Positions 1-11,304 of a DNA stretch of 64,000 nt are shown piece by piece. Every line of letters begins with the position of its first letter. Positions within the stretch are counted from its first letter, which is position 1. The position numbers and the translations under genes were made by a program. A model generated the notes under the pieces. That model was not told the origin of the DNA. It made no database searches and worked only from the letters and a program-made list of their open reading frames with translations. The stretch comes from Hysterangium stoloniferum (lineage: Eukaryota > Basidiomycota > Agaricomycetes > Hysterangiales > Hysterangiaceae): assembly GCA_015178975.1 (NCBI GenBank), contig WHVD01000098.1:266892-330891 (forward strand). The letters run 5' to 3'.

Positions 1-714
1 TAGATGCAACAAAGGCACTTTGCACCACCAACCAGTCACTCAATCCTCAAACAGTACCTTGTGGACTCAAGGTAGCTGGGATGAAGCTTGTGGTAAAGAA
101 GAAAAGGCCCCTTCTTTCTAAGAAGCATAGGAAGGAGAGGATGGACTTTGCTTTGGCACATCAGGATTGGACTGTGGAGGACTGGAAGAAGGTGGTGTGG
201 TCTGATGAGACAGGCTGGTTGAGGGAACCCTGAAGTTTGGTGGTGGATCTTTGATGATGTGGGGGTGCATGCTCTGTGTGGGGGGGGGGTTGGTTATGCA
301 TGCAAGATTGATGGAAGGATAAATGGGGATCTCTACATACAGATTCTGGAGTATGATCTGCAAGCCAGCCTCAGGGATTATGGTAAATCTGCAGATGATG
401 TCATCTTCCAGCAGGATAATGACCCCAAGCATACCTGCAAGAAGGCCCAGAATTGGTTCCAAGAAAATAGTTTCAGGGTTCTCTCATGGCCAGCACAGTC
501 TCCTGACCTGAATCCTATTGAACACTTATGGAATCACCTGAAGAGGAGGGTTGGCAGGGTATGGGAATGCACCCCAGGGGATGGAAGAGCTTTGGGAGAG
601 GGTGGTAGAGGAATGGTACAAGATTGATGCAAAGGTGTGCCAGGATTTGATTGAAAGTATGCCTAGGAGGGTTGCAGATATATTAAAGGCAAAGGGTGGC
701 TATACCAAGTACTA
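1..714 (+). pseudogene. Tc1/mariner transposase fragment (DDE), frameshifted, 5' truncated by window edge
   Basis: Conceptual translation gives the catalytic half of a Tc1-like transposase: a VVWSDET-like first Asp motif near 195-215, then [10 protein letters not shown] (second Asp, about 409-438) and [13 protein letters not shown] (catalytic Glu, about 508-537). The reading frame changes at least twice: around 215-265, where the G-rich run disturbs the [15 protein letters not shown] motif, and near 570, after which the family C-terminal tail (AKGGYTKY, stop about 714) is in another frame. It is homologous to the better preserved transposase at 32858-33915. No terminal inverted repeat is visible within the window. 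A dead DNA transposon; the family call is firm, non-functionality is certain from the frameshifts. Confidence 0.85.
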
Positions 715-843
715 AATATAAGTAATTTCTTGCCAAAAGCCTGTCAGTGACAAAAGGTATCCAATGACCCCTCTCTATTAAAATATTCATATTGTTACCA
801 TATATGGATATTACATAAAGACATATGGTATCTTGGATTATAC

Positions 844-1425
844 ATGATAAAGTATGTTGGCAAATATTTCGGTGATTTTTGCAACTTTATCTACTGGGGT
901 ATAAGCTATACAAGTTTAAACTGCAAAACATTGGATACATTTTGTAAGTCACTGTACAATAAGAAAAGGAGATCAGTGGAAGATATCTCAGAGGGAGATT
1001 ATGTTCTAATCAATCCTCATTCTCTCAAGCTTGTTGAAGCCAAAGGACCCAGGAGGAAACTCATACAAAGATGGATAGAACCATTCAAAGTCTTGGAGAA
1101 GATCAATCCTCAAGTCTTTTGACTCCACATTCCCTTGGAATATCAAATACACCCTGTGATCAACTGAGACCATCTTAAAAAGTACCATTTTTCCCCCAAG
1201 GAATTTGGATCAAGGGCACTACTCCACAACCTTTAGGAACTAGACTGTAACAATGGGGAGTACAAAGTAGAGGCTATAGTGGGACACAAAAAGCATCAAA
1301 ATCAACTACTTTTTCAAGTTCGATGGAAAGGATATGGACCAGAAGAGGACACTTGGTTAAACGGCAATGACCTTTGTAATGCCCCCACTCTTCTCAGAGC
1401 TTACAAAACTATCTATCAAATCTAA
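844..1425 (+). pseudogene. Ty3/gypsy pol 3' end (integrase C-terminus and chromodomain), decayed
   Basis: The stretch near 976-1122 translates to the integrase C-terminal segment found before chromodomains (GDYVLINPHSLKL, then KLIQRWIEPFKVLEKI). After frame disruptions around 1123-1260, a chromodomain-like block appears at about 1261-1425 (QVRWKGYGPEEDTWL, then a terminal helix ending YKTIYQI and a TAA). It belongs to a gypsy lineage different from elements A-F, judging by the motif wording. No LTR or upstream pol domains are recognisable next to it, so it is an isolated scrap. The chromodomain would have guided integration to marked chromatin in the live element. Confidence 0.75.
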
Positions 1426-4090
1426 CAATTATTTCACCTTTCATGATGAGAACACTGCTTATTACTTTTTAACTCTACCCTCCCTTATTCATTCCCCTTG
1501 GCCTTTCACCTTGATAACCGAGCAGAGCTTAAAATTAATATAAAATACATAAATTCACTAAAGAAATTTTTATCCCCCTTTCTCTTCCCTCCACATCAAT
1601 CTCACAAACCAGTACACTATGTTGCAGGAACAACAAACCAAACCCAGACTCCCCAACTTCAAAAGAATCCTGTGACCTCAAACTATTAATACTTCTACCA
1701 CATCATCTCGTACTGAAAACATCAAGCACTGTATGGGTAATTCTGGGATGCCACCATCAATGCACTCCACCTTGCAGGACAACACGGCAGGAATTTCCAC
1801 CAGCTCGGGGAGCAGAACTGTTTTTACTCCATATACATACTCCTCTCCCTAGGCCCTGACTCCCAAACTTTAAAAGGATACCTCGGCCCCAAACAACGGT
1901 TCCTCCTGCCCCACCACCTCAAACAGAGATTGTTGAGCACTTGGGGGAGGCCTCTTTGTCCACATATCCTACATGGATGGACCCTGTCCAAAAAGCTGTG
2001 CCCCCATCCTCTGACACTTGGGGGGCTCCCATGGGAACATGGAGCAAAACCCCCCCACCCCCTCATAGTATCTTCCCTTCCACCGAAGAGGAGATCAGGA
2101 AAAAACAGCAGTCCAATGCATTCTCTGCATGAGTTCAGGAGGAACTAAAAACGCTCAAGAGGAAGAGGAGGGAGGAGTACTTAGAAGGACAGCGAAAGAT
2201 GGGTGCTAGGGATAATGTCCCCTCTAAGTGGACATAGCAGGAATGGAGGAGAATGGAAGGAAGCAACAACCCTTCAGCCATTGCTCCCCCCCAGGCCATA
2301 AGTGGACGGATTTCACTGAGATGGACTGCAGTGATGGTGGCATGCTATGTGTTCGGAGCGTGGGACAGAAAAGCAGGAAGGGAAAGGATGGTGTCACCTT
2401 CTATGATTGGGACAGAGTAAGGAGGATCAAATTACAAAGCATTGCATTACGACACAGGGATGGAGTTGAACTACCTCCCAGACCTCCCTCCCAACATGGG
2501 CCCCAGGAATGAACCTACCAGATGGGGCCCATCGATTTCTCATCTGACTCAGAGGACAACCAACCATGCTACCCCACCTACAACAACAAGTACCTCAGCA
2601 CTGACTCCCATGAGGGTTTTTTACTTCCTGACAACATTCACTTCTTCATGAGTGACCCTAACCAGTGAAAAAAATTACTGACTTCTGTCAGGGTTTGGAG
2701 GGGGTATCATCTGGCCAACCCTGCAATGCCATCCAGCTCCACCCACCTCCATCCATTTCTTCTGTGCCCCCACTGCAGCTCTTCATACCCTTTTCAGAGC
2801 TGTTGGAAAGTCTTGAGCCACCCACCACTGACCTGCCTCCACTCCCCTCTATACCATTACTTCCCTCATACCACTGCCCTCACCCCCTCCCACACTGTGG
2901 ACCACTCCACCCTCCCACACATCACCTAACCCCCTTGTCACCACCCACACTACCCTGATGCCATTGTTCTCTACAGTGTCGGACACATCCCACGTTCTCT
3001 TGCCAGTTCAGAGTCTCCCACCTGCCTCTCCCTACTCACCTTGCATTTTCCTTGGGAGCCCCATTCATCAACCTGACATTACATTGATGGACGTTGATCA
3101 CCCAATCCAGGAAGTCCTCGAGGAGCCTCCCCCAGTCATGGAAGTCTCTGAGGAACCCCTCCCAGCCATGGAAGTCTTTGAGGAACCTCCTCCAGCCATG
3201 GAAGTCTTCGAGGAGCCTCCCCCCTTAAGCAAAAAGGTGAAAGGGAAGGGGAGGGCTGATGTCCAGGATGATGAGCCCTTACCATTGACCCCACCCTGTT
3301 TGCAGCCCTCCACCACAACTGCCTTCTCCCCCTCCCTCTCGGGACACGGCCAACTTGGCTCATTTCTCACAGGCAGGTTAGATGCACATGTCAATTAACT
3401 ACCCTTCCGACATTTTTACTGTGGGATGCACACTAATGCGACTGGGGCAAACCTCATGGCAACCCCTTCTTAAAGGGCAGATCCAAGGGTATAGTGGATC
3501 CCTCACACTGTTGGACCACATGAGTACACTTTACCTTTACTTACGCATCAATGACCCTAAGGAACAGCTGCATTTAGTGGAGGACATCGAACAGGTTGAG
3601 CTCTCCATGTTTCAGTCCCTGCTAGTGGACTCCACTTGTGTCCTTCCTGAGCATGCACTGATTAATTCAGCTGTGGACTTGGTCGACCTGTTAGAGCATC
3701 TGCTATTGGATTCTGATGCCCCGGGAGGACTTCCCTCTGGTGGGGACGTGAGCCATACACCACCTCCCACACCTGACCCACCATCACTGCACCCCCAGCT
3801 CCCTCTCATCACCTGCATTACAGCCACCTCTGCTGATCACATTTGTGCTATCATTCAAACACGTCAAAAGGCCTACAGTCATTAGATCTCCTCCATTCAG
3901 AGGCTGGACGAGTTGACATCCACCAATGATGTTTTGAAGTGGGAGGACATTGTCACTTCCTTCTGCACCAAGCATCTTGCCTGGGGAAATGCTATCCTGC
4001 ACCTCAGAGGTTCTTCACAGGATGCATAGGGAGGAGTTCCAAGTGTCCTTCGACACCTTCTTTGACATAGCTCTTCGACCTGGGGGGCAC
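1426..4090 (+). other. Decayed ORF-bearing region of unknown identity, probably transposon-derived
   Basis: Several interrupted plus-strand reading frames occur (about 1930-2150, 2228-2660, 2665-2958, 2958-3398, 3382-3885, and a continuation to about 4130 after single stops and frame changes). Their products are proline/serine/threonine-rich with one EEPPP repeat block; a helical Leu/Asp-rich part lies near 3430-3720. I recognise no family. The position directly after a gypsy chromodomain and directly before a solo LTR suggests a retroelement gag-like or accessory region, but this is inference. Nothing here looks like an intact host gene. Confidence 0.35.
3111..3224 (+). repeat. 30-bp coding tandem repeat (EVxEEPPPxM), about 3.8 units
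   Basis: Four consecutive 10-codon units encode EVLEEPPPVM, EVSEEPLPAM, EVFEEPPPAM and EVFEEPPP. The units keep frame and differ mainly by single substitutions, consistent with in-frame slippage duplication in a formerly translated ORF. Confidence 0.85.
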
Positions 4091-4696
4091 TGTGAGAGGT
4101 ACTGTGAAATATACTCTGAAATATAGTCTGGATGAGTCCACACTATATTTCCATTATTATTTCTATTTTTCTCTCTATTTTATTATATGCATATATTTAG
4201 TTCAACAACCTATGCATTCAGTACATAGACTCTTGTGGGCACATATGCACCAGACCTATGTATTCTAGCACCTATAGTTAGAACTCAGACATTTTTACCC
4301 TGAAACCATGACTTGCCCAGACACCCACTTAGTGTCCTGCAAGTTGTGATTGGGTATCATCTCAACTGTCACAGATGGGCCTTAACTATCAGTGCAATCA
4401 CTGTTTCGAACTATACTAGTCAAAACTCGATCCATTATCTCAATCTGTGTGTACTAAATCTGTGCTACTCTGTTTGTTCGACTCTCTTGTTATTTCCTTA
4501 ATCACTAGAGCAGTCACTCAGAATCGTACTTCAAAGTCGATTCTCTTCCAGTCATCTTACATAGCTATCTATTCTACTTAAGATAGCTAATCCTTTCAAC
4601 CATATTGAACTAGATGGTCAATACATTGTCATGTCATACCTAAATGGTTGATATTCTTCATATATAGAATGGTTAGAACTTCCACCACTCTTCACA
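4091..4696 (+). mobile_element. Solo LTR, family LTR-7 (606 bp)
   Basis: Begins TGTGAGAGGTACTGTGAAAT and ends CCACCACTCTTCACA, so it has TG...CA termini with an inverted TGTGA/TCACA. A second copy at 7264-8963 defines both ends exactly. Flanking 5-mers (ggcac / ggagg) do not match, so this copy probably results from recombination or marks an old junction; it abuts the truncated end of the copia fragment that follows. Confidence 0.85.
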
Positions 4697-5183
4697 GGAG
4701 GTTACTGGTAAGATGTGGAACATGGAGAACTCTTTCAAACTCTATTATTATATTTCCTTTGCCTTTAGGCTTGACGCACACAGCTCCTATCCTTGCAGAC
4801 ATAATCATGTGTCCATTTGCAACTTGGATAGGAATTTGAAATGGTTTATAACTTGAAAACCAGTGACAATGTGGAGTCATGTGCAAAGAAGCACCTGTAT
4901 CAGCAGTCCAATCAGAACTAGCACAGACAAGGAGAGCACAAGATGGATTGGAAATGTCAGGAATGAAAGCACTTGCATTTCCAGCAGACTCTGGCTGTTT
5001 TTCTGCTGATGCTTTGTCAGAGACATCAGTATCACCTTTGGCTGCCTTTCCCTTTTTACACTCCTTCTTCCTCTGCTCTAGTTGGTCCAGTGCCTTCTTC
5101 TGTGCCCATTTATAGAAAGTACAATCATCTTGTATATAAGAGGGACACTTGCAGAAGGTACAAATGGAATTATCAGAAGACAT
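4697..5183 (-). pseudogene. Ty1/copia gag-protease fragment
   Basis: Minus-strand translation of about 160 residues shows a degraded zinc knuckle near the start (CTFCKCPSYIQDDC: the expected His of CCHC is Tyr), a Lys/Glu-rich linker, the copia aspartic protease active site WTADTGASLHMT, and the conserved downstream block LHVPHLTSNLL. The frame is open but is cut off at the LTR-7 boundary at 4696, exactly where copia integrase would begin. No copia RT is present in the window. The His-to-Tyr change is one C-to-T transition away from intact. Confidence 0.85.
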
Positions 5184-5208
5184 GCTTGGAGGGTTTGATA
5201 CATTTCTT

Positions 5209-5311
5209 TGTGATGTGTTAGTCTTATTTTAGTAGTTGTTTTCACAAAAAAGCACAGCTCATACTGTACTTTTCTAGTGAAATATTATTAAAATAAGACT
5301 AATACATCACA
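5209..5311. repeat. 103-bp inverted repeat (hairpin, MITE-like)
   Basis: A 23-bp arm reading TGTGATGTGTTAGTCTTATT... at 5209-5231 is the reverse complement, with one mismatch, of 5289-5311, leaving about 57 nt between arms. The terminal sequence resembles the 3' end of LTR-5 (AAATAAGCCTAATACATTACA at 53608-53628), so this may be a collapsed LTR-end palindrome rather than a true MITE. Confidence 0.7.
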
Positions 5312-5640
5312 AATTGGTGGACATTCTGGGAAATACTGTGTTCAATTAGCAGTTCAAGTAGCAGTTCAGTTTCTTAAGTAGTTTACTGATTACAAACAGG
5401 CCTTATATTATCTCAAGGAATTCACCTTTATAAGGCCTTATTAAAAAGGAACACCAACTGTTGGGACTGGTTCTTAAATTAAGACAGTCTTTAGTTCTCC
5501 TGAAAATAACCAGGTAGTCACTCCTGTGCCTCTGGGATTAAGCTCTTTAGCTGACAACTGAGTGTTCAGTAAATTAGCTCCTTTAGTTTACTTAGTTACA
5601 TTAGTTTATATTCATACATATCTGTTTCATATATATACAT

Positions 5641-5767
5641 ATTCACATATTCACATATTCACATATTCACATATTCACATATTCACATATTCACATATTC
5701 ACATATTCACATATTCACATATTCACATACTGTATTCACATATTCACATATTCACATATTCACGTTA
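5641..5767. repeat. 8-bp microsatellite (CACATATT)n
   Basis: About fifteen nearly perfect tandem copies of CACATATT, interrupted once near 5726-5735. The flanks 5312-5640 hold no recognisable gene. Confidence 0.95.
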
Positions 5768-5812
5768 TTCACATCTAACTGCTACATTTTAAAAGCCTCC
5801 AATGTTAGCAAC

Positions 5813-6846
5813 TGTTAAGAGTCATATGTGGAGCTTATTGGAGGGTTTCTGGAGAAACCTGTGGGAAAGCTGGTAGGACTTGGCTTCAGCTTATAGGCTG
5901 CACCCTCATGAGATCATTTCATCCAATTTCAGATGGGCAGATGGGAATCCCAGGGAGTCCAGGAGGGATTCGTGGGTTGAGAGGTCAGGGAGTTGACTGT
6001 GGGAATCCCGTGGAAGTTGAGGGGTTGGGCAGAGATGAGTCAGGGGTTGAGATAGATGGGTCAGGGGTCGGGTGATACTGTAGATGGGTCGGAGCCTGTG
6101 GGCTCCAATGAGGTAAAGCACCAGTAGGACTTGGCTTCAGCTTATAGGCTGCACCCTCGTGAGATTGTGTTGTCCAATTTCAGACAGGTGGATGGGAATC
6201 CTGGGGAGTCTGGGAGGGGTTTGTGGGTTGAGTGATAGATGGGTCAGAGCCTGTGGGCTCTGACGAGGTAAAGCAGTGTATTTAAAAGAGAAGATTTAGA
6301 GCAGAAAATGTGCTTGAGATTACTGGGGAGAATCTAAGCTGATTTTCTGACTGGATTGTATGTACAACATCTGCCAGACTATATAGACTGTGGAATGTAT
6401 AATATACCAAATCCAGTAATAATGAAAACTAAACTAGCAAACATGAAATGAGATAAGTAAACACCAAACTTGGTGTTAGGAACAGAATGGGGCAGAGTGG
6501 AGTCTGAATCGTGACAGGTTGTTAAACCATAATGGGAATGGGGTGGGAGTGGAGTCTGAAGTGTGACAGGTCATTTTACCATAATGGGAACAGGGCTCAG
6601 TTAGAGAGCTGTCAGGTTTTCTGAGTGGGGTCCAGTGACTGGTGTGTGGGACAGGGTCAGAGATAGACCGGAGTGGGTTCCAGCGGGTATTCCAGTGACT
6701 GATACATGAAGTAATAAAGGTCGAGTGTGGACAGGTCTGACATCTGGAGTCCAGTGGGTATTCCGGTAAACTGATAATTGGTGCATGTAGGGTGCAGGTG
6801 CATATAAGTTAGTGCCCAGAGTCCAGCAGGTTTTCTGGTCATAACA
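5813..6846 (-). mobile_element. LTR-2 copy with internal duplication, 3' LTR of the 7-kb relic
   Basis: Shares the LTR-2 signature (GTAGGACTTGGCTTCAGC, the GACTGGATTGTATGTACAAC block, and the end TCTGGTCATAACA). The segment 5872-6120 is partly repeated at 6124-6280, making this copy about 200 bp longer than the 834-838 bp copies in element C. Its outer end (about 5803-5813) is too diverged to fix exactly. Adjacent internal sequence at 6847-6860 is a purine tract on the minus strand (AAAGGGAGGGTAC), so this was the 3' LTR of a minus-strand gypsy element. Confidence 0.8.
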
Positions 6847-6957
6847 GTACCCTCCCTTTATGCCGAAGTCCCAAAGAGGCTCTAGAACTTGATAAGGTTT
6901 TGTCAGCTACACACATGTGTCAGAAAGTCATGTCAGTTACATGTATGTGTCAAAGAA

Positions 6958-6990
6958 TCACATGATCTGGAAGGTAAGGTTCAGACATGA
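6958..6990 (+). promoter_or_regulatory. Promoter of accessory gene in the 7-kb relic
   Basis: TCACATGA (E-box core) at 6958-6965 and a TATA-like CCTATATAAAA near 6994-7004 precede the ATG at 7053. The same order and spacing recur in element C. Confidence 0.5.
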
Positions 6991-7052
6991 TGAGCCTATA
7001 TAAAAAATTGAAAAAATTGAAAATTTCTTCTTCTTTATTACCCCCATCATCA

Positions 7053-9663
7053 ATGGGTCCCAAATCAACGCCATGCAAACCAGTGCCAACTGCTGAGCCC
7101 TCCACAGGCACTTCATATTGGGCTCCACTCACCACTGCCCAAATCCTGGTGCAGCGGGAGGAGCAGCTGACAATGAGAGGAGGTGGAGAGGAAGGCCAAG
7201 GAGGCTGAGGAACAGTTGGACAGAGAATACCAGGCAGCACTGGTTGCAGAGAAAGAGGCCGAGTGTGAGAGGTACTGTGAAATACACTCTGAAATACAGT
7301 CCAGATGAGCCCACACTATATTTCCATTATTATTTCTATTTTTATCTCTATCTTATTATATGCACAAGGCTGTGACCTGTGGGGGGCAAGCCCCCACCAT
7401 GCTACCATCCCACAACTTTACTCGGTCACTTCACAACCTGGTGAATCAATAATAATGAGCAGTTATATCTGTCTTGGAATAGCATTTTCAAATACTTGAT
7501 CACATAACCTTTGTATTACCTTCTGTGACCACTTCTGTACATTCCAGCTTTCCATTTATTCTCATTCAGAGACTTATTTTAAAGTGATTAATGTTTACAT
7601 TATTCAGAATACTTCTGAAAATTCACTGAACCTAAAAAATGTAAGTCAGTCTCCTTTTGGAACCTTGCTGAATACTTACTCATGGATCAATAATAACATT
7701 CTTAAATACTACATATTTGGCTTGGAATAGTATTTTCATTCTTAATTTGTTTCTCTTCATACCCCACTTTCCTTCCATTCCACTCATGTCTGTCATTGAA
7801 TCTTTTAGTATAAATTATTGTCTTGTATTCTACTAATCTCCAGTTCAAACATTGATTTAGAACCTTTGGGTTAAGAACCACATTGTTCAGGCCCCTATGT
7901 GTATTTTCAACCTATATATACTGTCCCCTAGCATGGTGATACTCAGCAACACACCCACTTAATGCTTTCCTTTTCCAACCACTCTATCTCAGTTCTGTTC
8001 TAATGACATTCTATTATTCCTTACATCACTTCACCATATTATTTGCCATCTCAGAATATTCATCTTTTTTTTTGTTGTCTTGTATTCCTCTTCTTAATAT
8101 CCAGTTCTGTTTCCCAATTTCCTTTGTTCTCTGAATATCAAATCTCCACCTTCAGCTCTGTGCTTCCATTTATTTTAGTATACATAAAACCCCATGATGT
8201 ACACTACTATCCTTCAGTTTGATTATTGACTTACATAAAATACTCATGTAGAATCCCACTCTCATCTTTAGAGGTGTATGCAATAATACCTTCATTTACT
8301 TTTAAGTTTGCTAGTGTCTGCCAGACTGAGACTTATGACCCTTTTTGACCTTAGCCTCTGAACCCCCATTTACAGCTACATTTTTAGAATCCCCCTCTCA
8401 TGTTTAGAAGCTGATGGAATAATACCTTCAAAGTATTGTTCATACTGCTTAATCCTTTTGCTGGTGTCTGGCCAGACTGAGACTTACTGTATGTACTCTA
8501 GTGCCTATAGTTAGAACTCAGACACTTTTTACCCTGTAACCATGACTTGCTCAGACACCCACTTAGTGTCCTGCAAGTTGTGATTGGGGTATCATCTCGA
8601 CTGTCACAGATGGGCCTTAACTGTCAGCACAATCACTGTTTCAAACTATACTAGTCAAAACTCGAACCGTTATCTCAATCTGCATGGACTACATCCATGC
8701 TACTCCATTTATTCGACTCGCTTGTTGTTTCTTTAATCACTAGAGCAGTCGCTCAGAATTGCACTTCAAAGTCAATTCTCTTTCAGTCGTCTTAGCTATC
8801 TATTCTACTTAAGATAGCTAATCCTTTCAGCCATATTGAACTAGATAGTCAATGCACACTTTGGTCTGTATTAGACTTAGATAGTCAATACATTGTCATG
8901 TCGTACCTAAATGGTCGATATTCTTTGTATATAGAACAGTTAGAACTTCCACCACTCTTCACACTGAGGAGCAGAGGAAGAGGGATGAGGAGGAGGCTGT
9001 GTGGGCTGCCATGGAGCAAGCCAAGGCAGCTGTGGAGAGAGCTGCAGTTGCCACAGGTAAAGTAAGTACTGGTGATCCACAAAGTCGACTTTACTGATTC
9101 TGCCCTTTTAGTGCAAAGTGGTAGAGGTCGAGTCCAAGTCTGAGGGGGAGCTGGAGAGCCCCCAAAAGGTGAGTCTTGGATCCATGGGATATTCCAGGGA
9201 CTAACCATGTCAACAGAAGGCAAGGAAAGTGGCTCCAGTCCACCTGCAAGTCAAGAACAATCCACAATGCTCCGGTTGTAATGACTGGAACACTGACTGC
9301 CATCAGAAGTCTGGGGCAGGGACCAGGTTGTTGGCAATGTGTGCACCTCAAAGTGAGGTGCTCACTTGTCCACAAGCCCATGGGATCCATGGCGTGAGAA
9401 GTGAGTGGGTCAGACAGGCCCATGGGCTTGGAGGAGGTCCTGGGATGGATAGCTGGGGCCATAGAGTACCAAAATGAGTTGCTTGAGAAGAGCAACCGGG
9501 TGCAAGTAGTTGTGGTGAAAGAACTCTGGGGGCTCCATGAGGAGTTTTGGACATTCCTGGTGGAGTATGGCATTATGTGTATGCAGAACTGCAAATCATG
9601 AGTTCTGAGGAGCCCAGCTCAGATGAGGATGGGGTTTTCGCAGAGATAGCAGAGCTCCCACAT
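7053..9663 (+). pseudogene. Accessory zinc-cluster gene (family-2 type), interrupted by LTR-7
   Basis: Homologue of the accessory gene of element C. It starts MGPKSTPCKPVPTAEPSTG at 7053, runs into a Glu/Ala-rich coiled coil, is split by the LTR-7 insertion at 7264-8963 (target duplication CCGAG/CTGAG), and resumes. Exon 1 then ends in a consensus donor (GTAAGT, 9059-9064); exon 2 (about 9111-9168) encodes an acidic linker; exon 3 starts after CAACAG at about 9217. The zinc cluster begins CSGCNDWNTDC, then a one-base shift places the second half (CWQCVHLKVRC) in the next frame. The copy ends abruptly at the LTR-2 boundary 9664. Non-functional. Confidence 0.75.
7264..8963 (+). mobile_element. 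Solo LTR, family LTR-7, long form (1700 bp) with target duplication
   Basis: Termini match 4091-4696. The flanks CCGAG (7259-7263) and CTGAG (8964-8968) are a 5-bp duplication with one C/T difference. Relative to the 606-bp copy, this one has about 1.1 kb of extra AT-rich sequence between about 7362 and 8488. Either this is the full-length LTR and the other carries a deletion, or it received a further insertion; I see no termini that decide. No gene is visible in the extra segment. Confidence 0.85.
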
Positions 9664-10269
9664 GTTAGGGTACGTACATGGTGGGTTTCCAGAGAAACCC
9701 GCAGAATATCTGGTAGGACTTGGCTTCAGCTTATAGGCTGCACCCTCGTGAGATCGTGTTGTCCAATTTCAGACAGGCGGACAGGAATCCCAGGGAGTCC
9801 AGGTGGGGTTCATGGGTTGAGGGGTTGTAGGTCGGAGGTCATGGGTTGAGGGGTCGTGAGTTGAGATAGATAAGAGAGATAGATGTGCCAGAGCCCATGG
9901 GCTCTGACTAGTGTGAGTGGTGTAATTCAAGTAGGAGTTTAGAGTGGAAATGTATTAGATTACTGGGGGGAATCTAAGCTGATTTTCTGACTGGATTGTA
10001 TGTACAACATCTGCCAGACTAAATAGACTGTGGAATGAATGACATACCAAATCCAGTAATAATGAAACGAAACTAGCAAAACATAAAATGAGAATAGTAA
10101 ACACCAAATTTGGTGTTAGGAAAAGGATGGAACAGAGCGGAGTCCAAATCATGACAAATCATAAACCATAACAGGAAACAGAGTGGGAGCAGAGTCCAAA
10201 TCATGACAAGTCATTTGACTAAAATGGGAATGGGGCTCTGTTAGAGGGATGACGGGTTTTCTGAGCGGG
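9664..10269 (-). mobile_element. LTR-2 fragment truncated by element C
   Basis: Starts TGTTAGGGTACGTACATGG and follows LTR-2 up to the TTTTCTGAGCGGG block, where the left LTR of element C begins at 10270. The remaining about 230 bp of this LTR are not found beyond the right end of element C. Confidence 0.85.
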
Positions 10270-11103
10270 TGTTAGGATACACACACAGGCCGGGTCTCCG
10301 GAGAAACCTGTGGGATATCCAGTAGGACTTGGCTTCAGCTTATAGGCTGCACCCTCCCTAAATCGTGTTGTCCAATTTTGAACAGGTGGACAGGAATCCC
10401 AGGGAGTCCGGGCAGGGGTCGTGGGTCGTAGGTCAGAGGTCGGAGGTCGTGGGTCGTGAGGTGTGAGTTGTGAGTCGAGATGGTCAAGAGAGATAGATGT
10501 GCCGGAGCCTGTGGGCTCCGACTAGTGCGAGCGGTGTGAATCAAGCAAGGGTTTTAGAGCAGAAAATGTTATTAGATTACTGGGGGGAATCTAAGCTAAT
10601 TTTCTGACTGGATTGTATGTACAACATCTGCCAGTTTATATAGACCATGGAATGCATGACATACCAAATCCAGTAATGATGAAATGAAACTAACAAAACA
10701 TAAAACAGGAATAGTAAACACCAAGTTTGGTGTTAGGAACGGGACGGAACGGAGCAGAGTCCGAATCGTGACAAAGCATAACCCATAACGGGAAACGGAG
10801 CAGGAGCGGAGTCCTAAATTGTGACAGGTCATTTGACTAAAACAGGAACAGGGCTCGATTAGAGCAGTGATGGGATTCTGAGCAGGGTCCAGTGACTGAT
10901 GCGTGGGACAAAGACGGACATAGACAGAGATGGAGTCCGGGGGAAGTCTGGTGACTGATATGTGTCTTAATGAGGTCAAATGTAACGAGTCTTGTTATAC
11001 GGAGTCCAGGCGGGAAATCCTATAAACAGACAATTGGTGCTTGTAGCGCGTGGGGGTGTATGTGTTAGTGCCCAGAGTCCGGTGGGATTGTCCGGTCATA
11101 ACA
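10270..11103 (-). repeat. Element C 3' LTR (LTR-2)
   Basis: 834 bp, TGTTAGG...CATAACA on the plus strand. Compared with the relic at 6847, about ten bases matching GTACCCTCC are missing just inside its boundary (11104), so the polypurine tract of this element is lost. Confidence 0.9.
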
Positions 11104-11205
11104 CTTTATGCCGAAGTCCCAAAGAGGCTCTAGACCTAGATAAGGTTCTTGTCGGCTACACACATATGTCAAAAGTCATGTCGGTTACACGTATGTGTCA
11201 AAGAG

Positions 11206-11253
11206 TCATGTGATCTGGAAGGTAAGGTTCAAATGTGGCGAGCCTATATATAA
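11206..11253 (+). promoter_or_regulatory. Putative promoter of the antisense accessory gene in element C
   Basis: TCATGTGA (E-box CATGTG) at 11206-11213 is followed by TATATATAA at 11245-11253, about 52 bp upstream of the accessory ATG at 11305. It lies inside the retroelement, between accessory gene and 3' LTR, and points against pol. The E-box/TATA pair is conserved in position in five other accessory-gene copies. Confidence 0.55.
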
Positions 11254-11304
11254 ATTTGAAAAAATAGAAATTTCTTCTTCTTTATTACCCCCATCATCGA
11301 TACA

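Noticed and set aside
5562..5792. 76-codon Ile/His/Tyr/Thr-rich frame
   Set aside because: Translation of the CACATATT microsatellite.
7113..7375. Overlapping short frames on both strands near the start of the 7-kb relic
   Set aside because: Shadows of the decayed accessory gene and of LTR-7.
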